A stretch of DNA of 64,000 bases from NCBI GenBank assembly GCA_001939145.1, contig LSRX01000136.1, positions 356,177 to 420,176 on the forward strand, in the 5' to 3' direction. The stretch is from Symbiodinium microadriaticum. Taxonomy: Eukaryota > Sar > Dinophyceae > Suessiales > Symbiodiniaceae. A program made the translations under genes and the position numbers. Below the pieces are notes generated by a model. The model did no database searches. It was not told the origin of the DNA and saw only the letters and a list, made by a program, of their open reading frames with translations. This document shows, piece after piece, positions 11,699-24,365 of this stretch. Each line of letters begins with the position of its first letter. Positions within the stretch are counted from its first letter, which is position 1.

Positions 11699-13356
11699 TT
11701 GGAGACTTTGGTAAGCGCGTGCTTGACCTCTCACCACGGAGCTAGTGACATGCAGCACTCCACTGTCGAATCAAAGAGGTCTTGCACGCAAGGGAGAGAT
11801 TGCCAAAAAGTCTGCCCTGCAGCATGATACCTGTTTCACAAGAGACCGGCAACATCAGGCGATCAAGATTTCACAGTTACAGATGAATGTGAAGTGGCTG
11901 CATTCCTAAATCTTAAGCTCGTCTCCCGTTTCACGCCGACTACGAACCATGAACCTCGCCTGGCATGTCCGAGTCGTGAGAGCGTAAATCTTAAGCTTGC
12001 CGAGGCTTCAAGTTGTCGGAGCAGCATTAAAAAAGGCGGCGCGTGCAAGCGTGCCTTTGAGCCTCGTCTTTGCAAAGCCTCAATTCAAACCTTGGCGAAA
12101 CTTTTGATTTCGATCCGGCACAAATCCACGCATGCTCGGCAGCTGATGAGCCGAAGTTGAACTTGGCTCGTCATGCTAGCATTATTAATTGTTAAACATA
12201 TATAGTTACAATACTTTCGCAGGGCCTGAGCTCCTAAGCTTTCTCACCGTCGCACAGGCCTCGTCCTCGTGAATCCAGCCACGTCTTTCGACCGAACAAT
12301 TTGGCCGCTTCTAGGCTTGGCCCGGCTTGGCGATTCAGGTTGTGCCTCCACTGGTTCGTTGCTATGAATGCCTCCATCGACAGTTCTGCACTGGTCTATA
12401 CTATGCTTTGGTCAGATGCCCCGCAAGCCAACGTGCAGCTGGAGTTCCAACAGATTTGCGCACTGCTTTAGAGAGCAGTCTGAGAGCAGGCAATTCGTTC
12501 CGCAAAACTTCTATTCATAAAGCCCAACTAGACAAGTTCACTTCGGCGGAACCCCAAATCCGGGAATCACGCGAGGGCGTGCCTTGACGGCCTTGCCGAA
12601 TGTCCGTGCCCCGGAGTCGCCGCATGTGCATCACAAAGATCACGATTGCTTTCGGGCATCGTGACGAAGTGTTCAGTGCTTCAGATTCAAGATTCCGGGT
12701 TCGACCTTTTCGGGCCCCAGGCGATTGCAGAACTTGTTTTGCTGACCAGCAGGTATACCAGAGGCATTGCAGGTTGATGCAGACTGTCAATTATTGTCGG
12801 AGGCGGCAACCATGATTGTTGCGTGTGCAGGCTCCAGACGACCTCCCTGCTTGGAGCCCGCACCAGGACATCCAAGACCTCTTCCAGGACCTGCTTCTTC
12901 TACGTTGATGGATGGCATTTGTAGCCTCTGGCACTGAGCCCCACCCGCCGATATCCGCCGTTGTGTTTAAGAAGGCGTCCTCGCATCTCTGCCCAGATGC
13001 TTCACCCTGCTCATCAGGATCTGCAAAGCCGTGCGACATTGTCACCATACCCATATGTGGCCGGTTCCGCCATCATCCCAGGGCGAAGACTGTTCAGCAT
13101 GATGCGGAAAGATGCAACTACTGACGTGTCCTTGGGCTTGCGGAGCAGCTTCGACCCGAGCCTCCTGAGGCGCTCACCGGCACGGTGGCAGATTCGACGC
13201 AGCGTCAGCCTTAGCTCACGACTTCTGCGAGAAGCTACTGTAGACGCTCACTGCTCACTTTCTGCAAAAGCGAGGTTGGGCAGGCTGTTCTCAAAGATCG
13301 CCAACGTCTCAGGGTAGCTCTGTAATGTGCATCACTTGGATGCTCCTGCACTTCAG
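11699..13356. other. No assignable gene
   Basis: Open frames at 12327-12587 and 12961-13317 (+) lack splice support and family matches. A short TATATA/AT-rich patch lies at 12181-12215. Confidence 0.3.
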
Positions 13357-13884
13357 GCGCTGAATCTTCTCAGCCCCAAGAAGGCCCAAGATGGACCGAA
13401 CTTGGATCCAGAAGTCGAGAACTTCTTGCTGTCCGCACCTCATACCTTGCACCGAAAGCTTCAGGCATGTTCTATGGTGTTGCTGCTGAAGCGAGTCAAC
13501 AGACGGGTCACACCCGAGTGTGCAGCCACATGCGACCCTTGTCTCGACAGTGGTTCAAACATGTCTGTTGCACTGAGACACAGCTCGCGGTTTGTGGTAC
13601 CCAGGTATCCGGAGAACCTGGCGCAGTTGCTGCCACCAGAAACTGTTCGCTTCCGGCTTCGTCATTGGTTGCGCGACGGCTGCGAAATTGTGAGGTCCTC
13701 AGTGCTCCCAACGGGCTACGATTGCCTAGCTCCCGCGACATCTTCTCCATGGGATCGTATCTAGAGTTTGGACTACACTGTTGGCCACGCATCTGACTTG
13801 ACTTCTGGATCGTTTCCAAAATCTTTCCAATCTGATTCGCAAGCTGTCAACAGCTATACAAGCATTGTGCCGATTGCTGCGAAG
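13357..13884 (+). CDS. Candidate multi-exon segment, helical, unknown protein
   Basis: Exon 13357-13464 is exactly 36 codons between CTTCAG and an AG|GC donor and reads ALNLLSPKKAQDGPNLDPEV followed by ENFLLSAPHTLHRKLQ. The next acceptor (ACCCAG|GTATCC) opens exon 13605 to about 13768 in the matching phase and reads VSGEPGAVAATRNCSLPASS then RRLRNCEVLSAPNGLRLPSS. A third piece, about 13803-13884, reads LLDRFQNLSNLIRKLSTAIQ, a heptad-like helix ending at a GT donor (GTAAAC), but no acceptor was found for it. The first two exons join in phase, which supports a real gene; no family is recognised. It might be the neighbour just upstream of TRAPPC11. Confidence 0.45.
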
Positions 13885-15547
13885 GTAAACAGTGAGCTCC
13901 GCAGACGGCGAGGCAGCTCTTTCGGAGGACGGGAAGGGATGTACGATTTTGCTTTGGCACTCATTGGCACTCGTTGTGCTAACGGCCATAAGCTTGCAGG
14001 AGCCAAGCTTCCGCCACAGACTCGGCAAAGCAAGTCGCAGCATGAGATCATTTTACTTGTAGGGTTTAGGGTTTTGCTTGTTCTGCAGCTGCTCTGGCTG
14101 CCGTTCCATGTGACATCGTGCGTGCTTGCGAAATTCTGTCCGGACCAGATGGCAACAAGTCACCAAACCAAAAGAACATGAGACGGTGTAGCAGTTCATG
14201 AAGTAATAAGTAAGCATGCAGAATTACATCATTCAAGAAGAAAATCTCGTGCCGTTCTCTGCGATGCACTCGAAACATCAGACACAATCGAATACCCTTC
14301 GACTGTGCTTGGACCCGTACATCATTTAAGCTACAAGATGCGCAGAGCCCAAAGCCCAGTTTCAAGCGGGCTTGAAAGATAACGGTGCCGAGTGCCGAGC
14401 GCGGTCTTCGAGACAATGGCATGAGACGGCAGTGAACATGGAGGAGTATGTCCGCGAGGCTCGGTGGTCCGGTTGCTGTATGCGGACAAGCAAACCGTCA
14501 TGACAAATGTTCAGGGGTTGCAGAGCACTTAGTTGGGAGTGGTTTTAGAGGTAAGCATAGCACAGAGGCAGTTCCACTCCCCGGTCGTGTCGGTCGTAGC
14601 GCTGTCCTGCAATTGTTACTGTATACGATGTGGAGTACATCTGGTGTATCTGCCAGGGATAAGGCAGAGCAAGACCCAGCACTCCGCAAAACCACCTCAG
14701 AAGTCTCCCTGATTGCCTTCAAAGGAGCAGACGCTACGAAGACGCGATGTTTTCCTGCCTGGCACAACCGTAAAGCGAATCGAACTTGCTCGGAGGTGCG
14801 GACGCATCCCCTACTTCTCGCCTCGCTTCTGGGTGCGACGGCCCTTCAGCCGAAGCTCATAGAGGCTGCGATGGGTGCTTTGCGGCCAGAACTGCCAGTG
14901 ACACAAGCAGCACTCACCATCGTGTGGATGTGGCTCGCTAGGTGGGAGAACCTAGAGCTACTTGTAGCAGATCAGACGTCTGCATATGTGCCTGCATCCT
15001 GCCAGTTTGTCGTCTCAGTATATAGGTCTTCGTCTACACGACCGGGATATCCGGGATGAGTTCTCACTTCGCCAACAAGACAAGATCCACTGTCAGGCAT
15101 TGCATGACGCCGCCATCGCTGCTTGCGGAGTCAAGCGCACCAAGCCCCTCCGCCTTCCGCATGTTGAGAAGACAAGTGTTGCCAAAAAATTGGTGCCGTA
15201 GGCATGCCACCACACCTCCATATTGTAGCTGGTTCCAGATGGCTGCTTGGAGAGGTATTTACACACGAGTGAAGCATTAGCAAGCGTTAGAACGTGAGGA
15301 GACTTGAGCACCGACGTGCGCCGGCAGCCTTTGCAGTAGCGGCCGCATGTAGAAGCCAGACTGTATCCTTGATCAGGCAATAGCCAAGAAACACCTATCC
15401 GGCCGAAAGCTGACGGTTTAGGTGTCTGTTTCGAGTATTGACGGGATCGAACACAATGTAGCGAAATCATGCGGCTATACATGTTACTGCTTTATGAATC
15501 GGAAGGTACTTGTCCTCTACGTACGACATGCGCATCCTGCCAGCAAA
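13885..15547. other. Unassigned; possible 5' exons of TRAPPC11
   Basis: A TTTAGGG-like patch lies at 14059-14076. The frame 14448-15059 (+) is open for about 200 codons but has no motif. A frame following an acceptor near 15026 (TATATAG) reads GLRLHDRDIRDEF and could be the start of the TRAPPC11 foie gras N-terminus (family members begin with a short Gly-Leu...hydrophobic region before a DAF/EF); this is weak. Confidence 0.25.
14057..14076. repeat. TTTAGGG-like motif
   Basis: Two to three degenerate TTTAGGG units, the plant/dinoflagellate-type telomere unit, internal to the window. Similar patches lie at 20303-20328, 22558-22612 and 60728-60750. Confidence 0.6.
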
Positions 15548-18500
15548 ACGTGGTGGTCGTGACTCCCCGGGCTACCGGGTCGAAGGCATCCTGAAGCGGC
15601 GCTGGCTCTTTGGCTGTTGTCCTGGAGATGCCTGGGGCTGTAGAGAAAAATGAGATGGAGAGATATCAGGGCGAGCTAACGAAATCCTTTCTTGGAGAGC
15701 CTGCGTGGCTTCTAAAGGCTAGAGAAGTTGTGCAACGGCATCCCTGCCGTCCTCGTCCTGTGCATCGACTGGTCTGCGGACCTGCGTCAGCCAGAACAGG
15801 ACCAATCGGCACGATGTGCGTCGCGTACAGTGCATTTGCACTTTGGCAGGAGGAGTCGCAGGTGCTGCATTACTTGCAGCACGCGAGACGGCAAGCGAAG
15901 GTCGCGGGCTTGTCGGGGGCATGCAGCACATGATCAGACAACGGTCGCAGCAGGAAAGGCACGGTGTGATCTCTGTAGCTGTAGTTGACACCGGGCGGAA
16001 CAGGACTCCCCGTCCCCGAACAATGCACATGTCTCGGAGTATCGAAGGATCGTCGAGTCGATGCCACAGGTAACTATAGTTCCTTTTCAACTCGGTTGTT
16101 GTGCATTTCTTGAAGCAACTTCTTCGCGCAACCTGCATGCCGATTGAAAAGCCATCAAACACAAAAAGAGCGCTTGCTCCAGGCCGCAGGTCAACTATGA
16201 GGGGCTTGTTAAGCTGCAACAGACGACAAGTGCTATTCCCGTGGCGAGGAGCGCGACCTTCGATTGCTGATTTTCATCGTTCTCCACGAGAACACAGCCG
16301 ACCCGGAGGCAACACAGATTCTTGAGCTGGAAGGTCTGAGGGCTTTCGGCAAAGTTGAGTTGACTCCATTGCGACATTCCAACCTCGAAGCCTGTCGCCG
16401 ATCCCACATGCTCATTTGATTTCAGGCTGCTTGCGCGTTCCTCCGCAATCAGCCTGAGTTTGCTGGACTTGTGGTGGCGGTTGGCACAATCGATCTCCCG
16501 ATGAAGGTCCGCTCTTTGGGGGCTAAAGTGGCTAAAGGTTCAGGTTACGGATCTCTCACAAAAGAACTTGGCGATTGCGATTTCTAAAGCAGACCATGCC
16601 TGGTTGGTCGATTGGATACCCATATAGGGTTCAGGCATATTGTTGCGGCAGCATGCCTGAGCGTGGAAGGTTGCACCCCACTTCCCCGACTTTCGCCTGA
16701 TTTGGCAAAGGAAGACCGCCAACCTCTCCAAAGATACCGGTGTGCGAGAGACCACACACACACGCACACACGCACAACACACACCAATACATAAATTGCT
16801 TCAGAGAGACATGGAAAAGCTTGTGGCTTCTTTAAGCGCTTAAAAGGCGCCGAAGCTCGAGCGGCTCATCTACCAAAGTGCCATGTCCTTCTATGCCACA
16901 CGTCTGAAAATCTTCGGAGCCTGGGATTCGATGAGTCTCGTGCCTGCACACACCCTGCCTGGATGCTGTTGACGGTCCCAGGCAGATGAGGAGAAACGGC
17001 TGCGCAAGCCTTGGGCACCAAAAGTTCCAGCAGCTGGGCAGAAGTAGTCGAAGCAGTGTGCAGCACCGCTGCGATTTGAATGTGTCCACGGAGTTGCTTC
17101 GTCAACTAGGGTCGCGGCTGCACGTGCAGAGCATCGCCGACATGAGTACTCAGAAGCTGGATCCACGCTTTGTGTGTTGCGAGCATCTGAGACGTCGGAC
17201 TGCACGTAACTGCACCTTGCCCGTGCGAACTTAGGTCTCAACATCGGCGCACACTGCCATGCAGGCGCAGCTGTTGACAAAACTTAATTGCACGCAGTGA
17301 TCGAAGGCAAAAGTTTTGTGTGCTGGGTCGCGGTGAGGTCAGAATGCACTTCAAGGTTGCCTTTCTGAACGAATTCCGCAAAGATGTGCGCGCCGCCTTG
17401 ACATTCTACATCAAGGCAGGGTTGACCCACCACCTCCATCCAGCAAGGGACATCTCACAGGTGAGTTCAGCGTCTTTCGTGCCGATGATGTACCTATGGG
17501 ACTTTGGTTTGCTGGTAATTGTCGGTAATTAATAATTAATTAAGGGAGATCGGGATAATCTGGGACTTGCATCATCCTGCTCAGACGTTCTAGTGCTAGA
17601 TTCTAAAGTGCTTTCCCTGCAGCGCGACCTGGTCAGCTAAGCCATTCGGTAAAATCAGCAAACGTAGTCGCCTTTCTGAAAGGCCTATGAGCTGCTGCTC
17701 AACGAGTCCGATATTGCTGATGCCGTCGAAAGAATGGATCTATGCAACCACATAACTGTCAGGACCGGATGTGTGACTGCCATAAAGGCTAAGACTAAGA
17801 GCAGCGCACCGAAGTCTTCAGGGAACCCATGTTGAATTGAGCCACGGAGCGGCTGCAGAAGTCTTGTGCCGGTAGTCGCCAGCGAAGGATGTATGAGAGA
17901 TACTTTGCATCACACGATGTGGGTGCTGCTGTTCACCATTGCCGCGTGCATACGTCTTCGCTCAGAAGATGCTGTGCAGCTGGGTCGAAATCGGAAATCC
18001 TGTTGTCAAGCCCTGGTCCTGCTGAACCCCTAGCCGGGTTTGCAGCTTGCCGATCCCATCATTATTATTGCTAGAACCGGACTGTAGCTGTGTCGCCTTG
18101 GTTGTTTTGTTGCGTGCTCAACATCGGCGCCTTTTTCCTTCGCAGGCTGATAGCGACGAGCTGATATGGCGCAAGTTTCGCTGGTTGTCTCTGACACCCA
18201 GTCAGAACTGGTCTCTTCTGTCCTGGTTTTTGGCTGTGCACTGGTAATTCGAAATCGTATTTTGTCTGCGACATCCACTTGCAAGTCCTCTGAGCTGAGG
18301 AATCATGTTATCTTTGGCCACCTGATTGCAAGAACGGCACGGTCTGTGCTTTCTTTCTCAGTGGAGTGTAGACACCAAGGTGACTTCCTCGACACAATGT
18401 CACAAAAAGCGCCAATGCCTCCTGGATGATTATATGTGTGCATGCATGTCTGTATGAGCAGGTATGCTGGTATTTAACTTTAGTGTTCTATTATATAGCT

Positions 18501-21354
18501 TGATTGTGGCACATGCAGTGTCTGTGCTTCTGCTTGCTTGCCTCTTGTGTTGGCTTGGATGGAAAAATAGCATAAATAGCTAGCAGCTAGCTAGCCTGGC
18601 TTCCACTGGGGCAAATCAGGCAAGGCACTGCTTGGATCCCGAGGCTTATCGACCAGAATGACCTCTGGCAGTTCCCGGGATATCACTACCAGGCCTGCAT
18701 GCCCAAGCTCCCTACAGAGATGTGGGAGCTGCGAAAGGATTGCTAACCTGACCTGTCGTGCATCCTTCAGGTGGCGGCGAGCTATGCCCGACGACTACGC
18801 AGCCGGCATGCAAGAGCAGAAACATGATCACGTAGCTACCACAGACCGAGTGGCTGCGACGTGCATAGTCGTCTGTACGATCACTGACCAAGTGGAGAGA
18901 CCCAGCAACAGGCAGTCGAGAGGGGGAGAGAGAGAGAGAGAGGGGGAGAGAGTCCCGGAAGGGGCCTCGTAAAACAACAGACGCGTGCCAAGTGCCTACG
19001 GGCCAGGGAGGTTTTCCTCCCATACCCCCAGCAAGCAAGCAAGCAAGAGAGTGCGAGAGAGAGTGAGAGACAGAGAGAGAGCGAAGGGGGACCCGGTCGC
19101 TGTGCGTCAGCTCGACCAACACGAGCCTAGAAGAGCCTGGGAAGGTCATGTGGTGCAACTTGGTGTTTAGTTGTCTGTTACAGTGTGCAATGAAGGCTCC
19201 CGGATGCAAGTGTTGTGATATTGTGTGGTGGTAGGTGTTATCAGCAATGCTTGCGGGAGAACAGCCCGGTACTCGAAAAGTTGCTACGCACAACAGATTG
19301 CGAGATGGCACACTGAACCTGCATTGCCCTCCGGATGAGTCGCGAGGGTTTTGTATAAAGTTCGTAGAGGGGAGATTTTGCTGTTGTGGAGATGCCAGCC
19401 TCGTCAATGGTGTCACTCTTTCAGACTTTGGAGACCCGGGTGCGCTCGCGGGAGGGTTGGGATGCTGCCCCTTCGGGGCTGTGTGGAAGAAGACATTCAA
19501 GCCGGGAAGCAGTTTCGCTGGCGGCGCTTCGTGACTGCTGATCTCCCGATGTATCTCTAAGGACGAACCTAGCAGACCGCTTCTGCAGTAGAGCGTTTCC
19601 GCACTACCGATGGATAAGCGTGAGAGTAGAGCTAAGAGCCTGCGGAGGGCTGTCAGTGCCTTTTTGAAGGCCGGAGGAGAAGACACGAAAATGCCAGCAA
19701 GTTTACGGGTGAGATTCAAGTTGCTTCCTGAAAGGCCCCAACAGCAACAGCAGCCCACAATTCGCTCTTTGATACAAGAAGAGCATGTAGGTCCCAATGA
19801 AAGATCAGGCTTAGCATTTTCTACCCTGCAGCGGCACGAGGTGAGTGGGCGCTGCGTTGCCTGGAACCCGGGCACCTGCCAGCCTCAACGGGCCAGGGCG
19901 GCGAGCTCCGGCCATCTCCATTCTTGGGCCAGGCCCCGGAACGACTGTCTACCATGACCATCTAGCCACAATCCAAACCCGCAGAAGGCCTGCATGTATC
20001 TTATGTCACTCATGTCCTTATGTTGCGTTTATCTCTGCAATCAGCAGGGTTGTGGTCGACAAGGCCAAGGCCGAACATGCTCCGCCAGCCAGCTGACTTT
20101 TTGAGTTTTCCGATATTAGTAAGGTAAGTGTGCCACCTGTATTCCCGAGCCAATGCAAACTATTCAGTCACTACTCATCGTCATCCTCGCACATCGCACG
20201 TAGCGCATGGAGCATGGCCCTCGCATATCCTGTCGTGTGCCAGGCTGGGGTGCTGGAGCGGCCGTCAGAAGTCGAGGTGCCGTGTTTGTCGAGCATCGGT
20301 TTAGGCTTTAGGGTTTAGGGTTTTTATGTTATGAGCAGCATGAGAATGTCAGTGCCAGTGCAGCAAATTTTCCTTCAGGCACCTGCCAGAGAGGTGACCT
20401 TGCGTTTGGCGCATGCGGAGGCAGGGCCGGGGGTGAAAGCTTCTTTTTGCTGGGCCTGGGCATCTTTGGGTCCTTGTGCCCTTGGAAGGCGAAACTCTGC
20501 ACGGAGCATGCAGACCGCAGCTTGAAGCTGTTGATCCGGGCACAGGCCGCTGCAAAGGAGCGCGGCTATTCCGCGTGGATCACCGCCTCTCAAGCCCGAG
20601 TGGCTGAGGCTTACCTTTGTGAGCCTGGCAGTGGGCATCAAGAAGCTGCGCGCAATTTGTTTGAGCGTTTGCGGCAAATGCCGGCACCTTCCTGGCCGTC
20701 ACTACGACGATTTTCTTTGGAACGCTCACTGCTGTGTTGTTTGACAGCACTTGGCCTTCCAGTCCCTGCGCTTTGTTCCTCGATTCGAGCAACTCCTGCC
20801 AGCTCATCGGTTCACTCTTCGGCTGAGCCGTCACCAACGCAGGACCATGGCATGTTGAGGAGGAGTTTGGTCCAAGACGCCTTCGAGTACATGCAGCTGC
20901 CAGAATCTGCGGTCTCAGCCGACTTGAGCCAGGCAGAAGAGCTTGCGGCCTTGGTTGTCCGAGCTGCTCAGGAAGAGGCTGACAGCATCGAGGTGCAGCT
21001 AAGCCAATGCCAGGTTTCTTGGAGCAAGGCCGCAGAAGATCCAGATGTGTTTCATGTGCTCTTCGACAAGCTTGAGCTGCCCATCAGCTTGGAGCTAGCA
21101 AGTTCTTCTGCGAGCACGACCACTGGACTCTTGGCTGCGTGTGTTTGCAGCCAGAGAGTCGCGGGGTCACCGTTCTCCCAGGCTCAGCAAGGCCAAAAAC
21201 TACAGCAAGCCAAGAGCAAGTGATAGGCTCCTGTTGCGTTTTCATCAGGCCCAGTAGCAGACAGGACTTTGCAAGATACTGCTTGAATGCATGCATGCAT
21301 CCACGTGTTTAATGCGTGTATGTCTGTTTGTCTCTCTGTATCTCCGTCTCTCTG

Positions 21355-21415
<61 letters not shown>

Positions 21416-21483
21416 GCCTGTGTGTGTGTGTGTGTGTGTGTCTGTCTGTGTTTGTTTGTCTCTCTGTCTCTGTCTCTCTCTGG

Positions 21484-21524
<41 letters not shown>

Positions 21525-24365
21525 GTGTGTGTGTGTGTAAGTATATCATATAGATAGATCGATAGATAGATAGATAGATAGATAGACAGATAGATAGATA
21601 GATAGATAGGTAGATAGATAGCTAGATAGGGAGACAAGGATAGAGAGAGATAGACTAGATGGATAGATGGATGGTGCCCGGACACCGGCAGCCCCGGAAC
21701 CCGACTCTGGCTTCCAAGGCTCTGTGCCTTTGACCATCGAACTCGGTGAAGGTCAGACCTGGGAGGCCGCCCAGAACCAAACTTCACCTCAAAATGCAAA
21801 GGTTCATTATTTCGGGTTCTAAGTGTATATAGTATGTAGTCGTGCTTGTTTCGCTTTGCTGATTTTGCTCCGTCGGGATGACTGACGGCGCTGCCCCGTG
21901 GACTCACCTGCAGGACTGTTCAGCAACTGGTGCGAAGTTTCAACTTGTTATGAAAAGGTTGAGTGAGAAGATGATTCCATAGATCTAGATGCTGAAAACG
22001 CAGAGACACTGTCCACGACCTTACATCAGATCTCTGGCTTGTCCTGCCGAAGGCCGGGTGCCCACTGCGGCTCCGGGGCTCCTTACCAGGCGCTGGGGCG
22101 GCGGTGACGACGGCGCGGAGGGAGTCCGGGGGTTCACCCAGGGTTCGGGGCTCAGGTACTAGGTATTGTCAAGCGTGGAGTTCTCGAGGTAGTTGGGCTT
22201 CAAAGTCGCCAGACTTGCTTCCGACTCCGAAACTCGCTGATGTTGAACTGGGCGTCTATGGGCCTATGAGTGTCTCTAGCTGTTGGTCGATTGAGCTTAG
22301 GACTTGCCCCCTCCCTGTAAGCCTCAGACATGTGCGGCTTGATTGCAGATCAGTGCAGACGGCTGCATATCTTGTATTATATTATCTTATATTGTATTGT
22401 ATAGTTATATAGTTATATTATATTATGTTGGGTAGAATAGAATAGAATAGAATAGAATACAGTCCATTGCAGGTTCGCCTGGTCTGGGCCCGGTCCACAT
22501 CAGTGGTATTTCTAGGCAGGCTGCTCGAAAACCTCAGTCGTCAGTTACTCCGGAGACTCAGGGTTTAGGTTTAGGGTTTTGGGTTTTTTTCGGGTTTTTA
22601 GGGTTTGGTTTTTTGACGTCTCTCCCGATACTGCGAGGCACATGTGGCCAGCCCTGCGATTCCTGCGACTTGATCAGTGACGCTGGACGTCACTCGGGGT
22701 TTCCCGCCTTCAATCTTGCTGACGGCACCTCGAGCGCACAGGAGTCCAAGGAAGGCGCACGCAAACCCAGCGACCTCCGGCTGAAGCTGGAGGCGGAGAC
22801 GGTTCTCCCAGTGGAGCCCGTGGCTGGCTTGGTTTCCGAGTGTTTCATCTTCTACGTCGTTATCTACGCATGGCCGGAGCGACCGTCCACGGAATCCTGC
22901 CAAATAGGTCTTGCCTGCCACGCCCGTTTCAGCGAGGACCTGGACGACAGCACCCCTGCACACTTAGCAGAAAAGCCCACGGGCCTTCGCGTAGAGCTCC
23001 TGAAGTCTTCCGGTGCTGACAAGCCATTTGATTTGGAGCCCCTGGCACTGGGTACCTCGAGAGTGGTGGCAGGTTTTTCTGCGTCCGAGTTCAAGGCATC
23101 CGAAAATCTCCTCGGTCTGCTGCCGGCTGACCTAGAGGGGGCTCCGCTTCGGCTCCATCACAAAGGATCCTCCCAAGGACTCTCCGAGTTTCCAGCAGCC
23201 TTTTCCTGCGTTTCGGATGCCAAAGGCTGTTTGAAGTAATTGAAGTACAAGAGTATATCATCATGTTTTGTTTATATAGTATCCCATATTTGCCTCGTTT
23301 CCGGAACTCTCAAAGATCTCCTGGTGAAGCCATGCCCACGTCATGGGACCAGGAGGTTTGTCGCTAAGTCCGAGGTGCAGCCTACTTTGCTCTGCCCTTG
23401 GCAGTCCGCTGCGAACACGCCTGTGGCGTGTCTCTGGGGCTTGAGGTGCAGCAGATCGGCGGGGATGCGGCGGCGCAATGCTGGACCCCACAGATCAAGT
23501 TCAAGCATCGTGGCACACGTGGAGTTGGTGAGTCTGCGTTTATGTTTCTGTTTCACGGCCGATGTTTTTCGGTTCAGTTGTCTGACATCTAAGGCATGCT
23601 GTGAAATTGCACACTGCAGAGGAGCGCCTATCAGCGGCGATGTTGGCTCAGAAGCCTGTATCCTTTTCTTTGCGGTGTCACCTTGCCACAGCCGTGGAGA
23701 CTGTCAAGGCAGAGATATTTTACACACCGGAAGGCTCAGACACAGAGCGCACTGTGGCTTGTTTGGGCAAAATGGGTCAGATGCAACCTGGATCCTCTTA
23801 TGCCTTTTTGTGGCCTGTGGAACCAGGTTTGGTGTTGAAGTCTCGCCCCCGTTTACGAGTGTGCTTCCAGCGCTACCAGGCTGCTCAGGCTTTCTTCCCG
23901 TGGAAGGACATCAAAAGCACTTGGCCGCCCAACCCGATGCCTGCAGCAGTGGTTGAGTGGCTACTGCCCGTGCCAACAGCAGCTGCTGTCAGCAGCCAAA
24001 GCTTGCAAGTGGAGCTACAGGCAAGCAGCACGGGAACGGTTGGAACACCACTAGCTGTGCAGGTGCGTCTGAGGTATGCCAGATCAGTGGATCATGACGA
24101 AATCAAGATTCGCGTGCTGCAGGGTGAGGGCGAGGTTCCGGACCGGTACCTCCTGTCTGGGCCGACCTGCTACCAGGCTGCTTGCCTTCCCGCTACTGAC
24201 CCCAACGACGTTATTCCTGGTTTTGCACTGATTCCATTGAAGACTGGCTGGCTCTCACTCCCCCGAGTGCAAGTTACATGGGGGAGCCAGGATGCCACAA
24301 GCACCCCAACTTCTGTCTTCATCACGCCTGCTCGCCAGCTTGCTCTCGTACGCAGTCTGACCTGA
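15548..24365 (+). CDS. TRAPPC11: TRAPPC11 (foie gras), TRAPP-III tethering subunit
   Basis: TRAPPC11 is a subunit of the TRAPP membrane-tethering complex in ER-Golgi traffic and autophagy. Exons and family landmarks: about 15548-15600 (YRVEGILKR, the GILK motif); 15723-15817 ([13 protein letters not shown], the PAVVVxF strand; GC donor); 15927 onward ([12 protein letters not shown], the KVAVVL strand); 16847-16917 or beyond ([18 protein letters not shown], the ENAFYExAxxYY helix); 17338-17415 ([18 protein letters not shown] donor); 17683-17787 ([17 protein letters not shown] donor); 17898-17978 ([19 protein letters not shown] donor); from 18146 ([11 protein letters not shown]); about 18620-18692 ([10 protein letters not shown], the HPGFYYQ motif, GC donor); from 18771 ([10 protein letters not shown]); 20489 to about 21133 (end of foie gras domain); 22652 to about 23239 and 23405-23527 (gryzun-like C-terminal region); 23620-24365 (ends [19 protein letters not shown]). 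The phases of most neighbouring exons agree. A 5' exon is missing, some middle exons are unplaced, and one apparent frame break lies near 16000-16015. Confidence 0.85.
16751..16787. repeat. CA microsatellite in TRAPPC11 intron
   Basis: Imperfect (CA)n with CG interruptions, directly 5' of the exon starting at 16847. Confidence 0.8.
18919..19085. repeat. GA and AAGC simple repeats in TRAPPC11 intron
   Basis: (GA)n at about 18919-18952, AGCA/AAGC units at 19031-19048 and GA-rich sequence to 19085. The 387-codon minus-strand frame 18712-19875 crosses this and is antisense to TRAPPC11, so it is not a gene. Confidence 0.8.
19640..19708 (+). CDS. Possible extra TRAPPC11 exon
   Basis: The frame reads [20 protein letters not shown] then ASLR, ending at CGG|GTGAGA. 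It resembles the helical hairpin that precedes the repeat region of TRAPPC11, but the exon at 20489 ([20 protein letters not shown]) matches the same place better. It could be an alternative or mutually exclusive exon, or chance. Confidence 0.25.
20300..20330. repeat. TTTAGGG-like patch in TRAPPC11 intron
   Basis: Degenerate GGCTTTAGGGTTTAGGGTTT, about 160 bp upstream of the exon starting at 20489. Confidence 0.65.
21316..21680. repeat. Large TC/TCTG and GATA microsatellite block in TRAPPC11 intron
   Basis: (TC)n and (TCTG)n at about 21316-21538 with an internal (TG)n, then (GATA)n at 21549-21670. It lies between the exons ending near 21133 and starting at 22652. Several overlapping open frames here code only for Ser/Leu/Cys/Val or Tyr/Leu/Ser repeats and are artefacts. 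Confidence 0.95.
22360..22612. repeat. AT-rich stretch, AATAG pentamers and TTTAGGG-like patch
   Basis: TATATT-rich sequence at 22370-22430, a perfect AATAG pentamer run at about 22434-22460, then a degenerate TTTAGGG array at 22558-22612 that stops about 40 nt before the exon starting at 22652. Confidence 0.85.

Noticed and set aside
18712-19875. 387-codon minus-strand open frame, the longest in the window
   Set aside because: Antisense to TRAPPC11 exons and introns, crosses GA and AAGC repeats, no motif; GC-rich codon bias alone keeps it open.
21184-21907. Several long frames on both strands encoding Ser/Cys/Val/Leu or Asp/Arg/Thr repeats
   Set aside because: Pure translation of TC, TCTG, TG and GATA microsatellites.
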